NCBI GenBank assembly: GCA_024278055.1
Contig: JAJRTY010000157.1
Location: 1-33,496, forward strand
DNA from: Alphaproteobacteria bacterium
GTDB lineage: Bacteria > Pseudomonadota > Alphaproteobacteria > Rhizobiales > JAJFHR01
Direction: 5' to 3'
DNA: 33,496 bases
A model generated the notes under the pieces. It did not search any database, was not told where the DNA came from, and saw only the letters and a program-made list of their open reading frames with translations. Positions 16,939 to 26,126 of the stretch are shown here, piece by piece. A program made the translations under genes and the position numbers. The stretch's first letter is position 1, and every line of letters begins with the position of its first letter.

Positions 16939-18318
16939 ATGAGTTTTACTGTTGCCATTGTGGGCAGACCCAATGTCGGTAAGTCAACGTTGTTTAATCG
17001 CATTGTTGGCAAACGGCTGGCCCTTGTCGACGACACCCCCGGCGTGACCCGTGATCGGCGCGAAGGTGACGGTCGCATTGGCGCTTTGCGCTTTTCCGTG
17101 TTCGATACCGCCGGTCTTGAGGTCGCTTCAAAAGAAACCCTGGAAGGGCGCATGCAATCCCAGACTGAAATGGCCATAGAACAATCTGATGTGGTTGTGT
17201 TCCTGATTGATGCCATTGCCGGTGTAACCCCGCTCGACAGCCGCTTTGCCGAATTATTGCGCAAATCCGATACACCGATAATTCTGGTTGCCAACAAGTG
17301 TGAAAGCCGCAAGGGAAAATCCGGTCTCAATGAAGCATTTTCACTCGGGCTGGGTGAAGCTATCGCCCTTTCAGCCGAACATGGTGAAGGCATGGTCGAC
17401 CTTGGCGAGGCGATCAGAAAAACCGGCGTGATTGACGATCATGATATCGCCGTCGATGCCGAGATTGATGCGCTTGACCAGGATGAGGAAGGGGGCAAAA
17501 ACCGCCCCTTGCGCATTGCTGTCATCGGCCGTCCCAATGCCGGTAAATCGACCTTTATCAATAGTTTGATTGGTGAAGACAGATTATTGACCGGGCCTGA
17601 AGCGGGCGTTACGCGCGATTCGATCGGGGTTGAATGGACCTATAACAACAAGCCGTTGAAACTGTTCGATACCGCCGGCATGCGGCGGCGCGGGCGCGTC
17701 AGCGGCAAGTTGGAAAAACTGTCGGTGGCCGATGGCTTGCGCGCTGTAAAGTTCGCTGAAGTTGTGGTGTTGATGATTGATGCCGACCAGCCGCTGGAAA
17801 AGCAGGATATACATATTGCCGATCTGGTCGAGCGCGAAGGCCGCGCCCTGGTGATAGCTGTAAACAAGTGGGACCAGGTAAAAGACAAAGCCAGGCGATT
17901 AAAGGAACTGCGCGCCCAGGCCCAACGGATATTGCCACAATTTGGCGGTATCCCGCTGGTGGCAATTTCTGCCCTCAAGGGGCACGGGTTCAAACAATTG
18001 ATGACGGCTGTATTTGAGGTTTATGCCTTGTGGAACCAGCGTGTAAACACAGCAAAGCTGAATGCCTGGTTTCGCGAGGCTATTGAGCGCCATCCACCAC
18101 CGGCAGTTCAGGGGCGGCGGATTAAGTTGAAGTTTATCACCCAGGCTAAAATTCGCCCGCCAACTTTTGCGGCCTTTTGTTCCCTGCCTGATGATTTGCC
18201 GAGATCATATGTGCGTTATTTGATAAAAAGCATGCGTGAAGTATTCAACCTGCCGGGAATTCCCATTCGGTTTCACTTGCGCAAAGGTAAAAACCCCTAC
18301 GCCGGCAGGAAACGGTAA
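16939..18318 (+). CDS. der: Ribosome-assembly GTPase Der (EngA)
   Basis: This 459-residue protein carries two tandem GTPase domains and a C-terminal KH-like domain, the unique architecture of Der, which matures the 50S ribosomal subunit. The first P-loop is GRPNVGKS at residues 9-16 with DTAGL, and the second is GRPNAGKS at 197-204 with DTAGMRRRG and NKWD. The tail RIKLKFITQAKIRPPTFAAFCSLPDDLPRSYVRYL is the KH-like domain. The G4 element of the first domain reads NKCE. It ends 8 bases before the convergent SDR gene. Confidence 0.97.
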   Translation: MSFTVAIVGRPNVGKSTLFNRIVGKRLALVDDTPGVTRDRREGDGRIGALRFSVFDTAGLEVASKETLEGRMQSQTEMAIEQSDVVVFLIDAIAGVTPLDSRFAELLRKSDTPIILVANKCESRKGKSGLNEAFSLGLGEAIALSAEHGEGMVDLGEAIRKTGVIDDHDIAVDAEIDALDQDEEGGKNRPLRIAVIGRPNAGKSTFINSLIGEDRLLTGPEAGVTRDSIGVEWTYNNKPLKLFDTAGMRRRGRVSGKLEKLSVADGLRAVKFAEVVVLMIDADQPLEKQDIHIADLVEREGRALVIAVNKWDQVKDKARRLKELRAQAQRILPQFGGIPLVAISALKGHGFKQLMTAVFEVYALWNQRVNTAKLNAWFREAIERHPPPAVQGRRIKLKFITQAKIRPPTFAAFCSLPDDLPRSYVRYLIKSMREVFNLPGIPIRFHLRKGKNPYAGRKR

Positions 18319-18326
18319 ATAGCGGT

Positions 18327-19043
18327 TTATTGCCGCTGGAAACGTACAACCTCACCATTTCCTGTGTAATCAGGCGCTGACAGCTTGACGAAAAGCGGGG
18401 CGATATCTTCCGGCCTGGGTAAGGTGTCGGGATCTTCTCCCGGCATGGCCTGGGTGCGCAATTTTGTATGCACCGGACCGGGATCAAGCAGGTTTGCCTT
18501 GACAGAAGTATTGCCCAGCTCATTGGCGTAGGTTTTTACCATGGCTTCAAGGGCGGCTTTGGTTGTGCCATAGCCTCCCCAGTAAGCCGTATGGGAGGTT
18601 GCAACCGATGAGGTGACAAAGATAGCGCGCCCGGCATCAGACACCCGCAACAAAGGATCAAGTGAGCGGATAAGACGATGATTGGCGCTAAGATTGACAT
18701 CAAGAAGTTTACTTAAGGCCTTTGGGTCGAGATGATTTAAAGGCGTCAAAGGTCCGAGAATTGCCGCATTGCCGATCAGAATATCAAGTTTCCCCCAGCG
18801 CTCGTAAATGGCGGCACCCAGGCGATTAATTCCCTCGCCGTTGCAAACGTCAAGCGGCACCAGCGTTGCTTCACCGCCGTGGGCTTTAAGCTCATCATCC
18901 AGATCCGTCAATCCGCCTTGCGTACGCGAAACAGCGATGATGTGCGCGCCCTGTTTCGACAGGGCAACGGCTGCGGCACGGCCAATACCACGCGATGCAC
19001 CAGTGACTACCGCAAGGCGGTCTTTGAGTTTCAATGAAGTCAT
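18327..19043 (-). CDS. Short-chain dehydrogenase/reductase
   Basis: This 238-residue Rossmann-fold oxidoreductase has the cofactor motif TGASRGIG near residue 15, the NAAILG segment (NNAG-like), the catalytic Ser in FVTSSVATSH and the active-site YGTTKAA (Y-x-x-x-K). After the fold core it has DPGPVHTKLRTQAMPGEDPDTLPRPEDIAPLFVKL, typical of the alphaproteobacterial SDR found next to purF. The arrangement of residues after the second strand (SRTQGG) suggests NADP use. The substrate is unknown. It starts 12 bases after the purF stop and is probably the last gene of the cvpA-purF operon. Confidence 0.9.
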   Translation of the reverse strand: MTSLKLKDRLAVVTGASRGIGRAAAVALSKQGAHIIAVSRTQGGLTDLDDELKAHGGEATLVPLDVCNGEGINRLGAAIYERWGKLDILIGNAAILGPLTPLNHLDPKALSKLLDVNLSANHRLIRSLDPLLRVSDAGRAIFVTSSVATSHTAYWGGYGTTKAALEAMVKTYANELGNTSVKANLLDPGPVHTKLRTQAMPGEDPDTLPRPEDIAPLFVKLSAPDYTGNGEVVRFQRQ

Positions 19044-19055
19044 GGTCTAGCCGGT

Positions 19056-20543
19056 TTAAGCCAGAAATGACAATTGCCGCGGATCAGAGCGGCCATTTTT
19101 GTCAGTCAGAACGGTTGGATAATCGCCGGTAAAACAATGATCGGTGAATTGCGGCGCTAAATTATCGCGGCCTTCAAAGCCCATGGACTTATACAAGCCG
19201 TCAACGGATAGAAATGCCAGGGTGTTAACGCCCATAATCTCGCGCATTTCTTCCAGAGAATGCGTCGCCGCAAGCAGAGAATCCTGGTTAGGTGTATCAA
19301 TACCGTAGTAATCCGGGAACTTGATTGGCGGGCTGGCCACGCGCAAATGAACCTCCAGTGCCCCGGCATCATACATCATGCGGACAATTTTCTCGGAAGT
19401 TGTTCCCCTGACCACACTGTCGTCAACCAGCACAATACGTTTGCCTTCAACCTGGCTTCTGTTGGCGCTGTGTTTCAGCTTGACCCCCAATGAGCGAATT
19501 TGCTGAGTAGGTTCGATGAAGGTACGCCCGACATAATGATTGCGGATAATGCCAAGTTCAAAGGGAATGCCCGAATGCTGGGCAAAGCCAATAGCTGCGG
19601 GCACACCGCTGTCGGGCACGGGGATGATAACATCAGCTTCAACCGGCGCCTCAATAGCCAGTTGTTTGCCGGTAAGTTTGCGCACATCATAAACATAACG
19701 CCCGTCCACCAGACTGTCAGGCCGGGCAAAATAAATATACTCAAAAATACACGGCCGCGCCTTGACCTTGGGGAACGGATGCAGGCTTTCAACACCGTCC
19801 TTGGTAATGACAACAATTTCGCCATTCTCGATATCGCGGATAAATTTGGCCCCGATAATATCGAGCGCACAGGTTTCCGACGCCAGAATATAACACCCAT
19901 CCAGCTGGCCCAGCACTAACGGGCGAATGCCAAGCGGATCGCGCGCACCGATCAGTTTCTTGTTGGTGAGGCCGACAAGCGAGTATGCCCCTTCGATCTG
20001 GCGGATGGCATCGATGAATTTTTCAACAAAGCGCGTGCGCGGAGAGCGCGAAACCAGATGCAGCACAATTTCCGTGTCTGACGTGGTCTGGTATATGGCC
20101 CCTCGTTTGACCAGTTCCTTGCGCAGGCTTAGGGCATTGGTGAGGTTGCCATTGTGACAGATTGAAAAACCGCCATCGGCGAGATCAGCAAACAGCGGCT
20201 GGACATTTCGCAATATTGTGCCGCCGGTGGTAGAATATCGCGTATGCCCGATGGCCAGACGGCCACTCAGTTTGTCAATGGTTGACTGGCGCGAAAAATG
20301 GTCCCCCACCAGACCCAGACGACGCTCGGCGTTAAAATGTTTGCCGTCGTAGCTAACAATACCGGCAGCTTCCTGCCCGCGATGCTGCAGGGCGTGCAGG
20401 CCAAGAGCGGTGAGGGCGGCGGCATCAGGATGGCCAAAAACACCAAAGACACCGCATTCTTCTCGCAAGGTATCGCTATATAAAGGATCTTCAACGGTTG
20501 TCTGTTCGGTGTCAGTAACACCGTCGTTTTTCAGATATGACAT
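19056..20543 (-). CDS. purF: Amidophosphoribosyltransferase
   Basis: This 495-residue enzyme catalyses the first step of de novo purine synthesis, forming phosphoribosylamine from PRPP and glutamine. It is made as a precursor: the nucleophile is Cys30 in LREECGVFGVFG, preceded by a 29-residue propeptide to be removed. Other marks are GLHALQHRGQEAAG, GHTRYSTTG and CHNGNLTNA in the glutaminase half and the PRPP-binding motif IVLVDDSVVRGTTS in the transferase half. The order cvpA-purF-SDR on one strand is common in alphaproteobacteria. An 81-base gap separates it from cvpA and may contain a promoter. Confidence 0.97.
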   Translation of the reverse strand: MSYLKNDGVTDTEQTTVEDPLYSDTLREECGVFGVFGHPDAAALTALGLHALQHRGQEAAGIVSYDGKHFNAERRLGLVGDHFSRQSTIDKLSGRLAIGHTRYSTTGGTILRNVQPLFADLADGGFSICHNGNLTNALSLRKELVKRGAIYQTTSDTEIVLHLVSRSPRTRFVEKFIDAIRQIEGAYSLVGLTNKKLIGARDPLGIRPLVLGQLDGCYILASETCALDIIGAKFIRDIENGEIVVITKDGVESLHPFPKVKARPCIFEYIYFARPDSLVDGRYVYDVRKLTGKQLAIEAPVEADVIIPVPDSGVPAAIGFAQHSGIPFELGIIRNHYVGRTFIEPTQQIRSLGVKLKHSANRSQVEGKRIVLVDDSVVRGTTSEKIVRMMYDAGALEVHLRVASPPIKFPDYYGIDTPNQDSLLAATHSLEEMREIMGVNTLAFLSVDGLYKSMGFEGRDNLAPQFTDHCFTGDYPTVLTDKNGRSDPRQLSFLA

Positions 20544-20624
20544 GAAGGTGAAACCTTAAGTGACCAAGCCTGTTCCTGTGTCGAAAGTATCATAGTAAAA
20601 ACTCTCGAAGTCCGCGGGCCTTCG

Positions 20625-21311
20625 TCACTGAGTAGTGCCCGTCGTACTTTCAAGTAATTGATCTAAACCTTGTCTTTCACCCTGCCTATAGCCTGTTTCA
20701 GCCTGCGTGTCAGTGCCTGTGACCGGATTTTCTGGTTTTTGATTAAGAAGGTCTGATTTCGGGCTCCTTGGCGCTTCGGGAGGAATTTCGCTGTTTGCGG
20801 CAGTTTTCTTGCCGCCGATCAAATCCTCGATCATGCCTTTTGGTAAAACACCGACAATCAGATTTCCCGTACCTTCCAAAATCGGCATGGTCCGGGCATT
20901 TTGTATCCACGTTGGGTAGTTTTGCTGCGGCACCAGTGAACTGAAGAACAAAAAGGCCACGGCAACCAGTAAAATACCACGCCCCAGACCAAAGATAAAC
21001 CCGAGGGTCCGGTCCAAAGCACCGATGCGGCTTTCCAGCAGTATCTCTGTTAATAAAATAACCAGCAGCGAAATGGCGATCAGAATGGCAAAAAAACTGC
21101 CTCCGATCAAAACCCCTTTTGCCAGAATATCAGGTTGAATATATCCCCGGACGACGGGCAGCAACGGCTGGTAAACAAGATAAGCGCCAATAGCCGCGGC
21201 AAGCCATGCCACAATCGACAGGACTTCACGGGTAAATCCACGCATCATAGCCAGCAGACCCGAAATCAACATGATGACAATTAGAATAATATCAAGCCAG
21301 GTAAAGGGCAT
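20625..21311 (-). CDS. cvpA: CvpA family membrane protein
   Basis: This protein of about 228 residues has four hydrophobic helices in its first 120 residues (beginning FTWLDIILIVIMLISGLLAMMRGFTREVLSIVAW) and a polar, probably disordered C-terminal tail rich in Pro, Thr and Gln. CvpA proteins are inner-membrane proteins needed for colicin V production in E. coli and linked to envelope stress tolerance. The ATG at 21309-21311 is used; a TTG directly before it could also serve. AGG lies about 6 bases upstream. It is followed by purF, as in E. coli and most alphaproteobacteria. Confidence 0.88.
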   Translation of the reverse strand: MPFTWLDIILIVIMLISGLLAMMRGFTREVLSIVAWLAAAIGAYLVYQPLLPVVRGYIQPDILAKGVLIGGSFFAILIAISLLVILLTEILLESRIGALDRTLGFIFGLGRGILLVAVAFLFFSSLVPQQNYPTWIQNARTMPILEGTGNLIVGVLPKGMIEDLIGGKKTAANSEIPPEAPRSPKSDLLNQKPENPVTGTDTQAETGYRQGERQGLDQLLESTTGTTQ

Positions 21312-21416
21312 CAAAACCTATAAAAAAGAGTTCTGTTGAGGCACTTAAATAGTGTTTCTGGCGCGACCATATCATATTTTACAATTTTGCCATAGAAGAC
21401 TGCACGATATTACCAG

Positions 21417-22832
21417 CTAATTTTTTTCATGCTGATTTTGCTGTTGTTTGCTGGATGAAACCAGTTTGCTGGCCAGGTGGGCAAGCCCGCTGACACCGTT
21501 GAGAGTGATGCTTTTCGGCGGTTTTCCGATTGTCTCAGCATTTGCCATCGGCAGAGTTGCCGCCTTAAACCCGAGTTTTGCCGCTTCCTTCAGGCGAGTT
21601 TCAGCCCGCGGTATCGACCGCACAGCACCTGCCAGGCTTATTTCCCCGAAATATACATTGCGTGGCGGTAAGGGGGTGGCGGTGAGGGATGATATCAAAG
21701 CCGCTGCAACGGCGAGGTCTGCTGCGGGTTCGTTAAGTTTGAGCCCGCCTGCCACATTGAGGTAGACATCAATGCCGGCAAAGCTTAACTGGCAATGAGC
21801 CTCCAGCACCGCCAGTATCATCGCCAGCCGGGACGAATCCCAGCCAATGACCGCGCGCCGCGGTGTACCCAGAGGCGAGGCAACTGCAAGGGCCTGAATT
21901 TCCACCAGCAATGGCCGCGTGCCTTCGATGCCGGCATATACAGCCGAACCCGGCGAGGTCTCGTCACGGTCACTTAAAAACAGCTCTGAAGGATTGGAGA
22001 CTTCAGACAGTCCCGCGCCGGTCATTTCAAACACACCGATTTCATCAGTCGGGCCGAAGCGGTTTTTAACAGCGCGCAAAATGCGGAATATGTGACCGCG
22101 CTCACCTTCGAAATAAAGCACGGTGTCAACCATATGCTCCAATACCCGGGGCCCCGCTATCTGGCCTTCTTTGGTGACATGGCCAATCAAAAAAAGCACA
22201 ACACCTTTGGCCTTGGCAAATCTGATCAGTGCCTGAGCACCCGAACGCACCTGTGAAACAGTGCCGGGGGCAGCTTCAAGGTCAGACGACCAGATGGTTT
22301 GGATTGAATCTATGACAACGGCTGCAAGTCCTGGTTGCGCTTCCAGGGTGGCGATAATATCGCTGAGGTTGGTTTCAGCAGCCAGTCCTGTGGTGGCATC
22401 GGCCAGTCCCAGACGCTCGGCGCGCAGGCGCACCTGGGCAATGGCTTCTTCGCCGGAAATATACGTGGTCACATGACCGGCCTTGGCCAGTTTCGCCACC
22501 ACCTGCAGCATCAGCGTTGATTTGCCAATGCCGGGGTCTCCGCCCACCATAATGGCTGATCCCGGCACCAGACCGCCACCGGCAACCCGGTCAAATTCAT
22601 CAATGCCGGAAAAAAAGCGTTCGGGTTCATCATCTTTGCCGCTGAGTGGTTGCAGATCAATCACCCGGCCTTTTGAAACCCTGCTTTTAAGCGGGCCCGC
22701 AGCAATGCCGGAAGTTGAACCAACTTCTTCAACTATGGTATTCCAGCCGCCGCAACTGTCGCAACGACCGGCCCACTTGGCACTGACCGCACCACAGGAC
22801 TGACAGGTAAATTCTCGTGATTGCCGAGCCAT
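21417..22832 (-). CDS. radA: DNA repair protein RadA (Sms)
   Basis: This 471-residue protein is the RadA branch-migration helicase that helps RecA process recombination intermediates. It has an N-terminal four-Cys zinc finger (Cys10, Cys13, Cys24, Cys27), the Walker A motif GGDPGIGKST at residues 97-106, the RadA-specific KNRFG motif in LRAVKNRFGPTDEIGVFEM, and a C-terminal Lon-protease-like domain (GWDSSRLAMILAVLEAH...NVAGGLKLNEPAADLAVAAAL). The length is normal. It sits between mlaF and cvpA, all on the minus strand. A large inverted repeat lies just upstream. Confidence 0.97.
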   Translation of the reverse strand: MARQSREFTCQSCGAVSAKWAGRCDSCGGWNTIVEEVGSTSGIAAGPLKSRVSKGRVIDLQPLSGKDDEPERFFSGIDEFDRVAGGGLVPGSAIMVGGDPGIGKSTLMLQVVAKLAKAGHVTTYISGEEAIAQVRLRAERLGLADATTGLAAETNLSDIIATLEAQPGLAAVVIDSIQTIWSSDLEAAPGTVSQVRSGAQALIRFAKAKGVVLFLIGHVTKEGQIAGPRVLEHMVDTVLYFEGERGHIFRILRAVKNRFGPTDEIGVFEMTGAGLSEVSNPSELFLSDRDETSPGSAVYAGIEGTRPLLVEIQALAVASPLGTPRRAVIGWDSSRLAMILAVLEAHCQLSFAGIDVYLNVAGGLKLNEPAADLAVAAALISSLTATPLPPRNVYFGEISLAGAVRSIPRAETRLKEAAKLGFKAATLPMANAETIGKPPKSITLNGVSGLAHLASKLVSSSKQQQNQHEKN

Positions 22833-22879
22833 ATCAGATTATACCATATTGTTAGAAACGAACAGTTTTGCCTTTATTC

Positions 22880-22966
22880 CCCGCACCGTCCCGGCCTTGA
22901 GCCGGGATCTTCTGGCGATTGTGTTGAACATTAACAGGTCCCGGCTCAAGGCCGGGACGGTGCGGG
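22880..22966. repeat. Perfect 28-bp inverted repeat between mlaF and radA
   Basis: The arms are 22880-22907 and 22939-22966, exact reverse complements, separated by 31 bases. The arm core is GTCCCGGCCTTGAGCCGGGA, itself partly symmetric (TCCCGGC/GCCGGGA). I recognise this GC-rich sequence type as a widely dispersed intergenic palindrome of alphaproteobacteria. There is no T-run after either arm, so it is not a simple intrinsic terminator. Transcribed from mlaF toward radA it would fold into a very stable stem and could reduce readthrough or protect RNA ends. Confidence 0.85.
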
Positions 22967-22971
22967 AAACC

Positions 22972-23754
22972 TTAAGCTTTAAGAATATCCATCTGTATCG
23001 GACCTTCGGCGCGACCATGGATAAACTGATCGACATATTCATTGCCGCTGTTGTCAATATCTGCCACATCACCATTCCAGATAATGCGCCCTTTGTGGAT
23101 CATGGAAGCGTCATCACCAATCTTGCGCGCACTGGCCATGTCATGAGTAATTGAAATAGCCGTGGCACCGAGGCGTTTGACGCAATCAACAATCAGGTCG
23201 TTGATAACGTCCGCCATAATCGGATCAAGCCCGGTGGTGGGTTCGTCGAAGAAGATAATTTCCGGGTCCGCGGCAATGGCGCGGGCCAGGCCCACGCGTT
23301 TTTGCATGCCGCCGGATAGCTCATTTGGGCTGAGGTCCATCACTTCCGCGCCCAGACCGACCTGACGGAGTTTTTCCTGGGCCTTTTCACGCGCCTCCTC
23401 ACGGTCCATGCCGGAACCCTGAATGAGCCGGAAAGCAACGTTTTCCCACACCGGCAGACTGTCGAACAAAGCCGCACCATGAAACAGCATACCGAATTTA
23501 CTCATAAGCTTGTCGCGTTCGTGCTGGGGCAGGTGGCCTACCTCCTGGCCATCAAGGCGAATGTTGCCCGAGGTTGGTGTCATAAGTCCGATTATGCATT
23601 TTAACATCACCGATTTACCGGTGCCTGAGCCACCGATAACAACCATTGAGTGGCCGCGTTTTACTTGCAGGTTGATACCATCAAGAACCTTTTTGGGGCC
23701 AAAGTTTTTGTGAACATCTTTCAGTTCAATATGAAATTCAGAATTACCGGTCAT
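22972..23754 (-). CDS. mlaF: ABC transporter ATP-binding protein, MlaF-like
   Basis: This 260-residue ATPase belongs to the phospholipid/MCE-type importer group. Walker A is GGSGTGKS at residues 41-48, the ABC signature is LSGGMQKR starting at residue 146, and Walker B is IIFFDEPTTGLDP from residue 166. The FHGAALFDSLPVWENVAF segment is typical of MlaF. MlaF with MlaE forms the inner-membrane engine that keeps the outer membrane lipid-asymmetric. The start overlaps the mlaE end by 4 bases, so the two are co-translated. The usual third gene, the MCE-domain mlaD, does not follow; an inverted repeat and radA do. Confidence 0.9.
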   Translation of the reverse strand: MTGNSEFHIELKDVHKNFGPKKVLDGINLQVKRGHSMVVIGGSGTGKSVMLKCIIGLMTPTSGNIRLDGQEVGHLPQHERDKLMSKFGMLFHGAALFDSLPVWENVAFRLIQGSGMDREEAREKAQEKLRQVGLGAEVMDLSPNELSGGMQKRVGLARAIAADPEIIFFDEPTTGLDPIMADVINDLIVDCVKRLGATAISITHDMASARKIGDDASMIHKGRIIWNGDVADIDNSGNEYVDQFIHGRAEGPIQMDILKA

Positions 23755-24521
23755 GAGAACAACAATGAGGTGAGGGCGTAGTTGGCCGCCAGGATGAGAA
23801 TGGATGCGGAGACAACAGCATTGGTGGTTGCACGGCCAACGCCTTGCGCCCCGCCTTTACTTTGATAGCCATGATAACAGCCCATGAGAGCGATGATAAA
23901 GCCGAACACCGCTGCCTTGACCAGACCCGAAGCGACATCATTGAACTCAATGAAATCGACTGAGTTGCGAATATAGACCGCACCATTAAAGCAGAGACTT
24001 TTGGTGCCAACCACATAGCCGCCCATGATGCCGAGAATATCAGCGATCAACACCAAAAAAGGCAGGGTGATTGTTGCCGCCAGCAAGCGCGGCACCACCA
24101 GGTATTTAAACGGGTTGGTGGAAAGTGTGCGCAGCGCATCAATTTGTTCGGTTACCCGCATGGTACCGATTTCAGCCGCCAGTCCAGCGCTGACACGCCC
24201 GGCCACCATCAGACCGGCCATCACCGGACCCAACTCACGGGTAATACCCAATGCGACGATGGAGGCAACCAGACTTTCGGCGTTAAAACGTGAGCCGCCA
24301 ATATAAATCTGCAAGGCCAGCACACCGCCGGTGAAAAAGGCGGTCAGACCAACCACCGGCAGGGAATTATAACCGATCTTGACCATTTGCGCGAAAATCA
24401 GCCGGAAATAGATCGGCGGCAAAACAATATGGCGTACGGCATCGCGCGTGAATATGGTGAGACGGCCGGTCTCTTCGAATACGCCAAGAACAAATTGACC
24501 AATTATTGCGAGAGGATTCAA
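23751..24521 (-). CDS. mlaE: ABC transporter permease, MlaE-like
   Basis: This 256-residue permease matches MlaE (PF02405), the membrane partner of MlaF in phospholipid transport. It has about five membrane helices and the conserved segments VVGLTAFFTGGVLALQIY, ELGPVMAGLMVAGRVSAGLAAEIGTMRVTEQIDALRTL (the E-L-G-P...E-I-G-T-M...Q-I-D-A-L pattern that defines the family) and the ending TTNAVVSASILILAANYALTSLLF. The first start codon is a TTG at 24519-24521 with AAGGG upstream. alr ends 27 bases upstream on the same strand. Confidence 0.9.
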   Translation of the reverse strand: MNPLAIIGQFVLGVFEETGRLTIFTRDAVRHIVLPPIYFRLIFAQMVKIGYNSLPVVGLTAFFTGGVLALQIYIGGSRFNAESLVASIVALGITRELGPVMAGLMVAGRVSAGLAAEIGTMRVTEQIDALRTLSTNPFKYLVVPRLLAATITLPFLVLIADILGIMGGYVVGTKSLCFNGAVYIRNSVDFIEFNDVASGLVKAAVFGFIIALMGCYHGYQSKGGAQGVGRATTNAVVSASILILAANYALTSLLFS

Positions 24522-24548
24522 ATGGAAAGCCCTTATTCGATTGTTTTT

Positions 24549-25670
24549 TTACCGGTAGACCCGGTTGAAACGATTCCCTAAACGAGTAAGGACCTCATAT
24601 GAAAGAGTTTGACTGGCGTACGCAACCCCATCCAGCGAAATTTTTTCACCAAATATTTCCGCATTCCCCGAGCGTGACACCGAATTGTCAGGCAAATCGG
24701 TGACATCAACACAAATCATATCCATGGAAACACGACCGATGACCGGGGCTAAATGACCGGCAATATAAACCTGGGCGCGGGTTTGCGCGTTGGAGCCACC
24801 CAGATTTCGAAAAAATCCATCGGCGTAACCCAGACCCAGTATTGCAACTTTTGAAGGCCGCTGGCAGACAAATGTCGAGCCATAGCCCACAGACTGCCCC
24901 ACGGCCACATCGCGCACCTGCAATATGGTGGCGCTTAAAGTGACAACAGGTTTGATTGTTGTGCTGGTTTTTCCAATCGGATCGCTGCCATAAAGAGCAA
25001 TTCCGGGCCGAACCATATCGAAATGCGTATCAGGTGCAGATAGGGTACCAGCTGAATTCGCCAGGCTGAAAATGGCGTCAGGGGCAAGATCGCGCAAGGC
25101 TTCAAATTTTGCGACCTGTTGTTGATTAAGCTCATTGGCGGGCTCATCGCCACAGGCAAGATGGCTCATCACCATACACAGATTGAAATCCCGAAAAGCG
25201 CTGGCGGATTGAAAAAACCTAATCGCTTCGTCATATTCCAAACCCAGACGATTAATGCCGGTATCCACATGCACCGCAGCAGGCAGGCGAACATCCATAT
25301 CCCGGCAAAATTGCGACCACTCGTCGATTTCTTCCAGGCTGGCAAGAACAGGACGCACATTTTGCTGCGCACACCCGGGCGCCGCACCCTTGATCAATCC
25401 GTTGAGAAGATAAATCTCAGCATTGGGCAAGAGGCTGCGCAATGTTGCAGCTTCACTCAATATGGCGACAAAGAATATCCGGCACCCGGCGTCCCACAAT
25501 GCCCGGGATACCGGTTCAACACCCAGCCCGTAAGCATCAGCCTTAACCACACCGGCACATTGCGACGATCCGGCAAGAGCAGCCAGCGTCCGGTAATTCT
25601 CCTTGAGAGCACCAAGGTTGACGCTCAATTGCGCCATTGCACCCGGTGACCTGATTGATGGTGATGTCAT
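24549..25670 (-). CDS. alr: Alanine racemase
   Basis: This 373-residue PLP enzyme interconverts L- and D-alanine for peptidoglycan synthesis. The PLP-binding lysine is Lys43 in VVKADAYGLG, and the opposite-face catalytic Tyr is Tyr263 in SVGYGSTF. Other marks are HVDTGINRLG, MSHLACGDEP, FDMVRPGIALYG and GRVSMDMICVDVTDLP. A longer frame begins at 25763, but the ATG at 25668-25670 gives the usual family length and has GGAG about 12 bases upstream. It leads the minus-strand run alr-mlaE-mlaF-radA. In many relatives dnaB lies upstream; here tRNA-Ser does. Confidence 0.95.
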   Translation of the reverse strand: MTSPSIRSPGAMAQLSVNLGALKENYRTLAALAGSSQCAGVVKADAYGLGVEPVSRALWDAGCRIFFVAILSEAATLRSLLPNAEIYLLNGLIKGAAPGCAQQNVRPVLASLEEIDEWSQFCRDMDVRLPAAVHVDTGINRLGLEYDEAIRFFQSASAFRDFNLCMVMSHLACGDEPANELNQQQVAKFEALRDLAPDAIFSLANSAGTLSAPDTHFDMVRPGIALYGSDPIGKTSTTIKPVVTLSATILQVRDVAVGQSVGYGSTFVCQRPSKVAILGLGYADGFFRNLGGSNAQTRAQVYIAGHLAPVIGRVSMDMICVDVTDLPDNSVSRSGNAEIFGEKISLDGVAYASQTLSYEVLTRLGNRFNRVYR

Positions 25671-25830
25671 ATCAATGTCCGCTCCCTGAAAATCTGATGC
25701 GCGGTTACCGGGATTTAAGTGGACGGCGAAAAAAGCAGGTACACCTTTGAACTTTGCCGCCAAAAGTGCGACTGCATTTTGGGCGGTCAGCCCGCCCCAT
25801 CGGAGGCGCCTTGCACCGTGAGACAGAAAA

Positions 25831-25920
25831 TGGCGGAGAGGATGGGATTCGAACCCACGATACGCGTTAACGTATACTCCCTTAGCAGGGGAGCGCCTTC
25901 AGCCACTCGGCCACCTCTCC
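25831..25920 (-). tRNA. tRNA-Ser (anticodon GCU)
   Basis: The minus strand folds into a 90-nt class II tRNA: acceptor GGAGAGG pairs with CCTCTCC, discriminator G, and an encoded CCA at 25831-25833. The anticodon stem CTCCC/GGGAG encloses loop CTGCTAA, giving anticodon GCT for serine AGC/AGU codons. The long variable arm (ATACGTTAACGCGTAT) and the T-loop GGTTCGAATCC are complete. Confidence 0.97.
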
Positions 25921-26126
25921 GAGACCGTGTATATGTGGTTGAAAGGTGAGTGTCAAAGGAGATTTTGCCGTGCTGAGCAAGTTTCTTTCAGGTCAGCTTG
26001 TGATCATTGTAAGCAAATTTTCAACCCTTCCTTAAACAACGATTTAAACCCGGCTTTAAACGAAATTGTATATGTATATTGGCTGACTGCTATCTCCAAA
26101 AATGAAAAAAGAAAATCCGCACGGAT

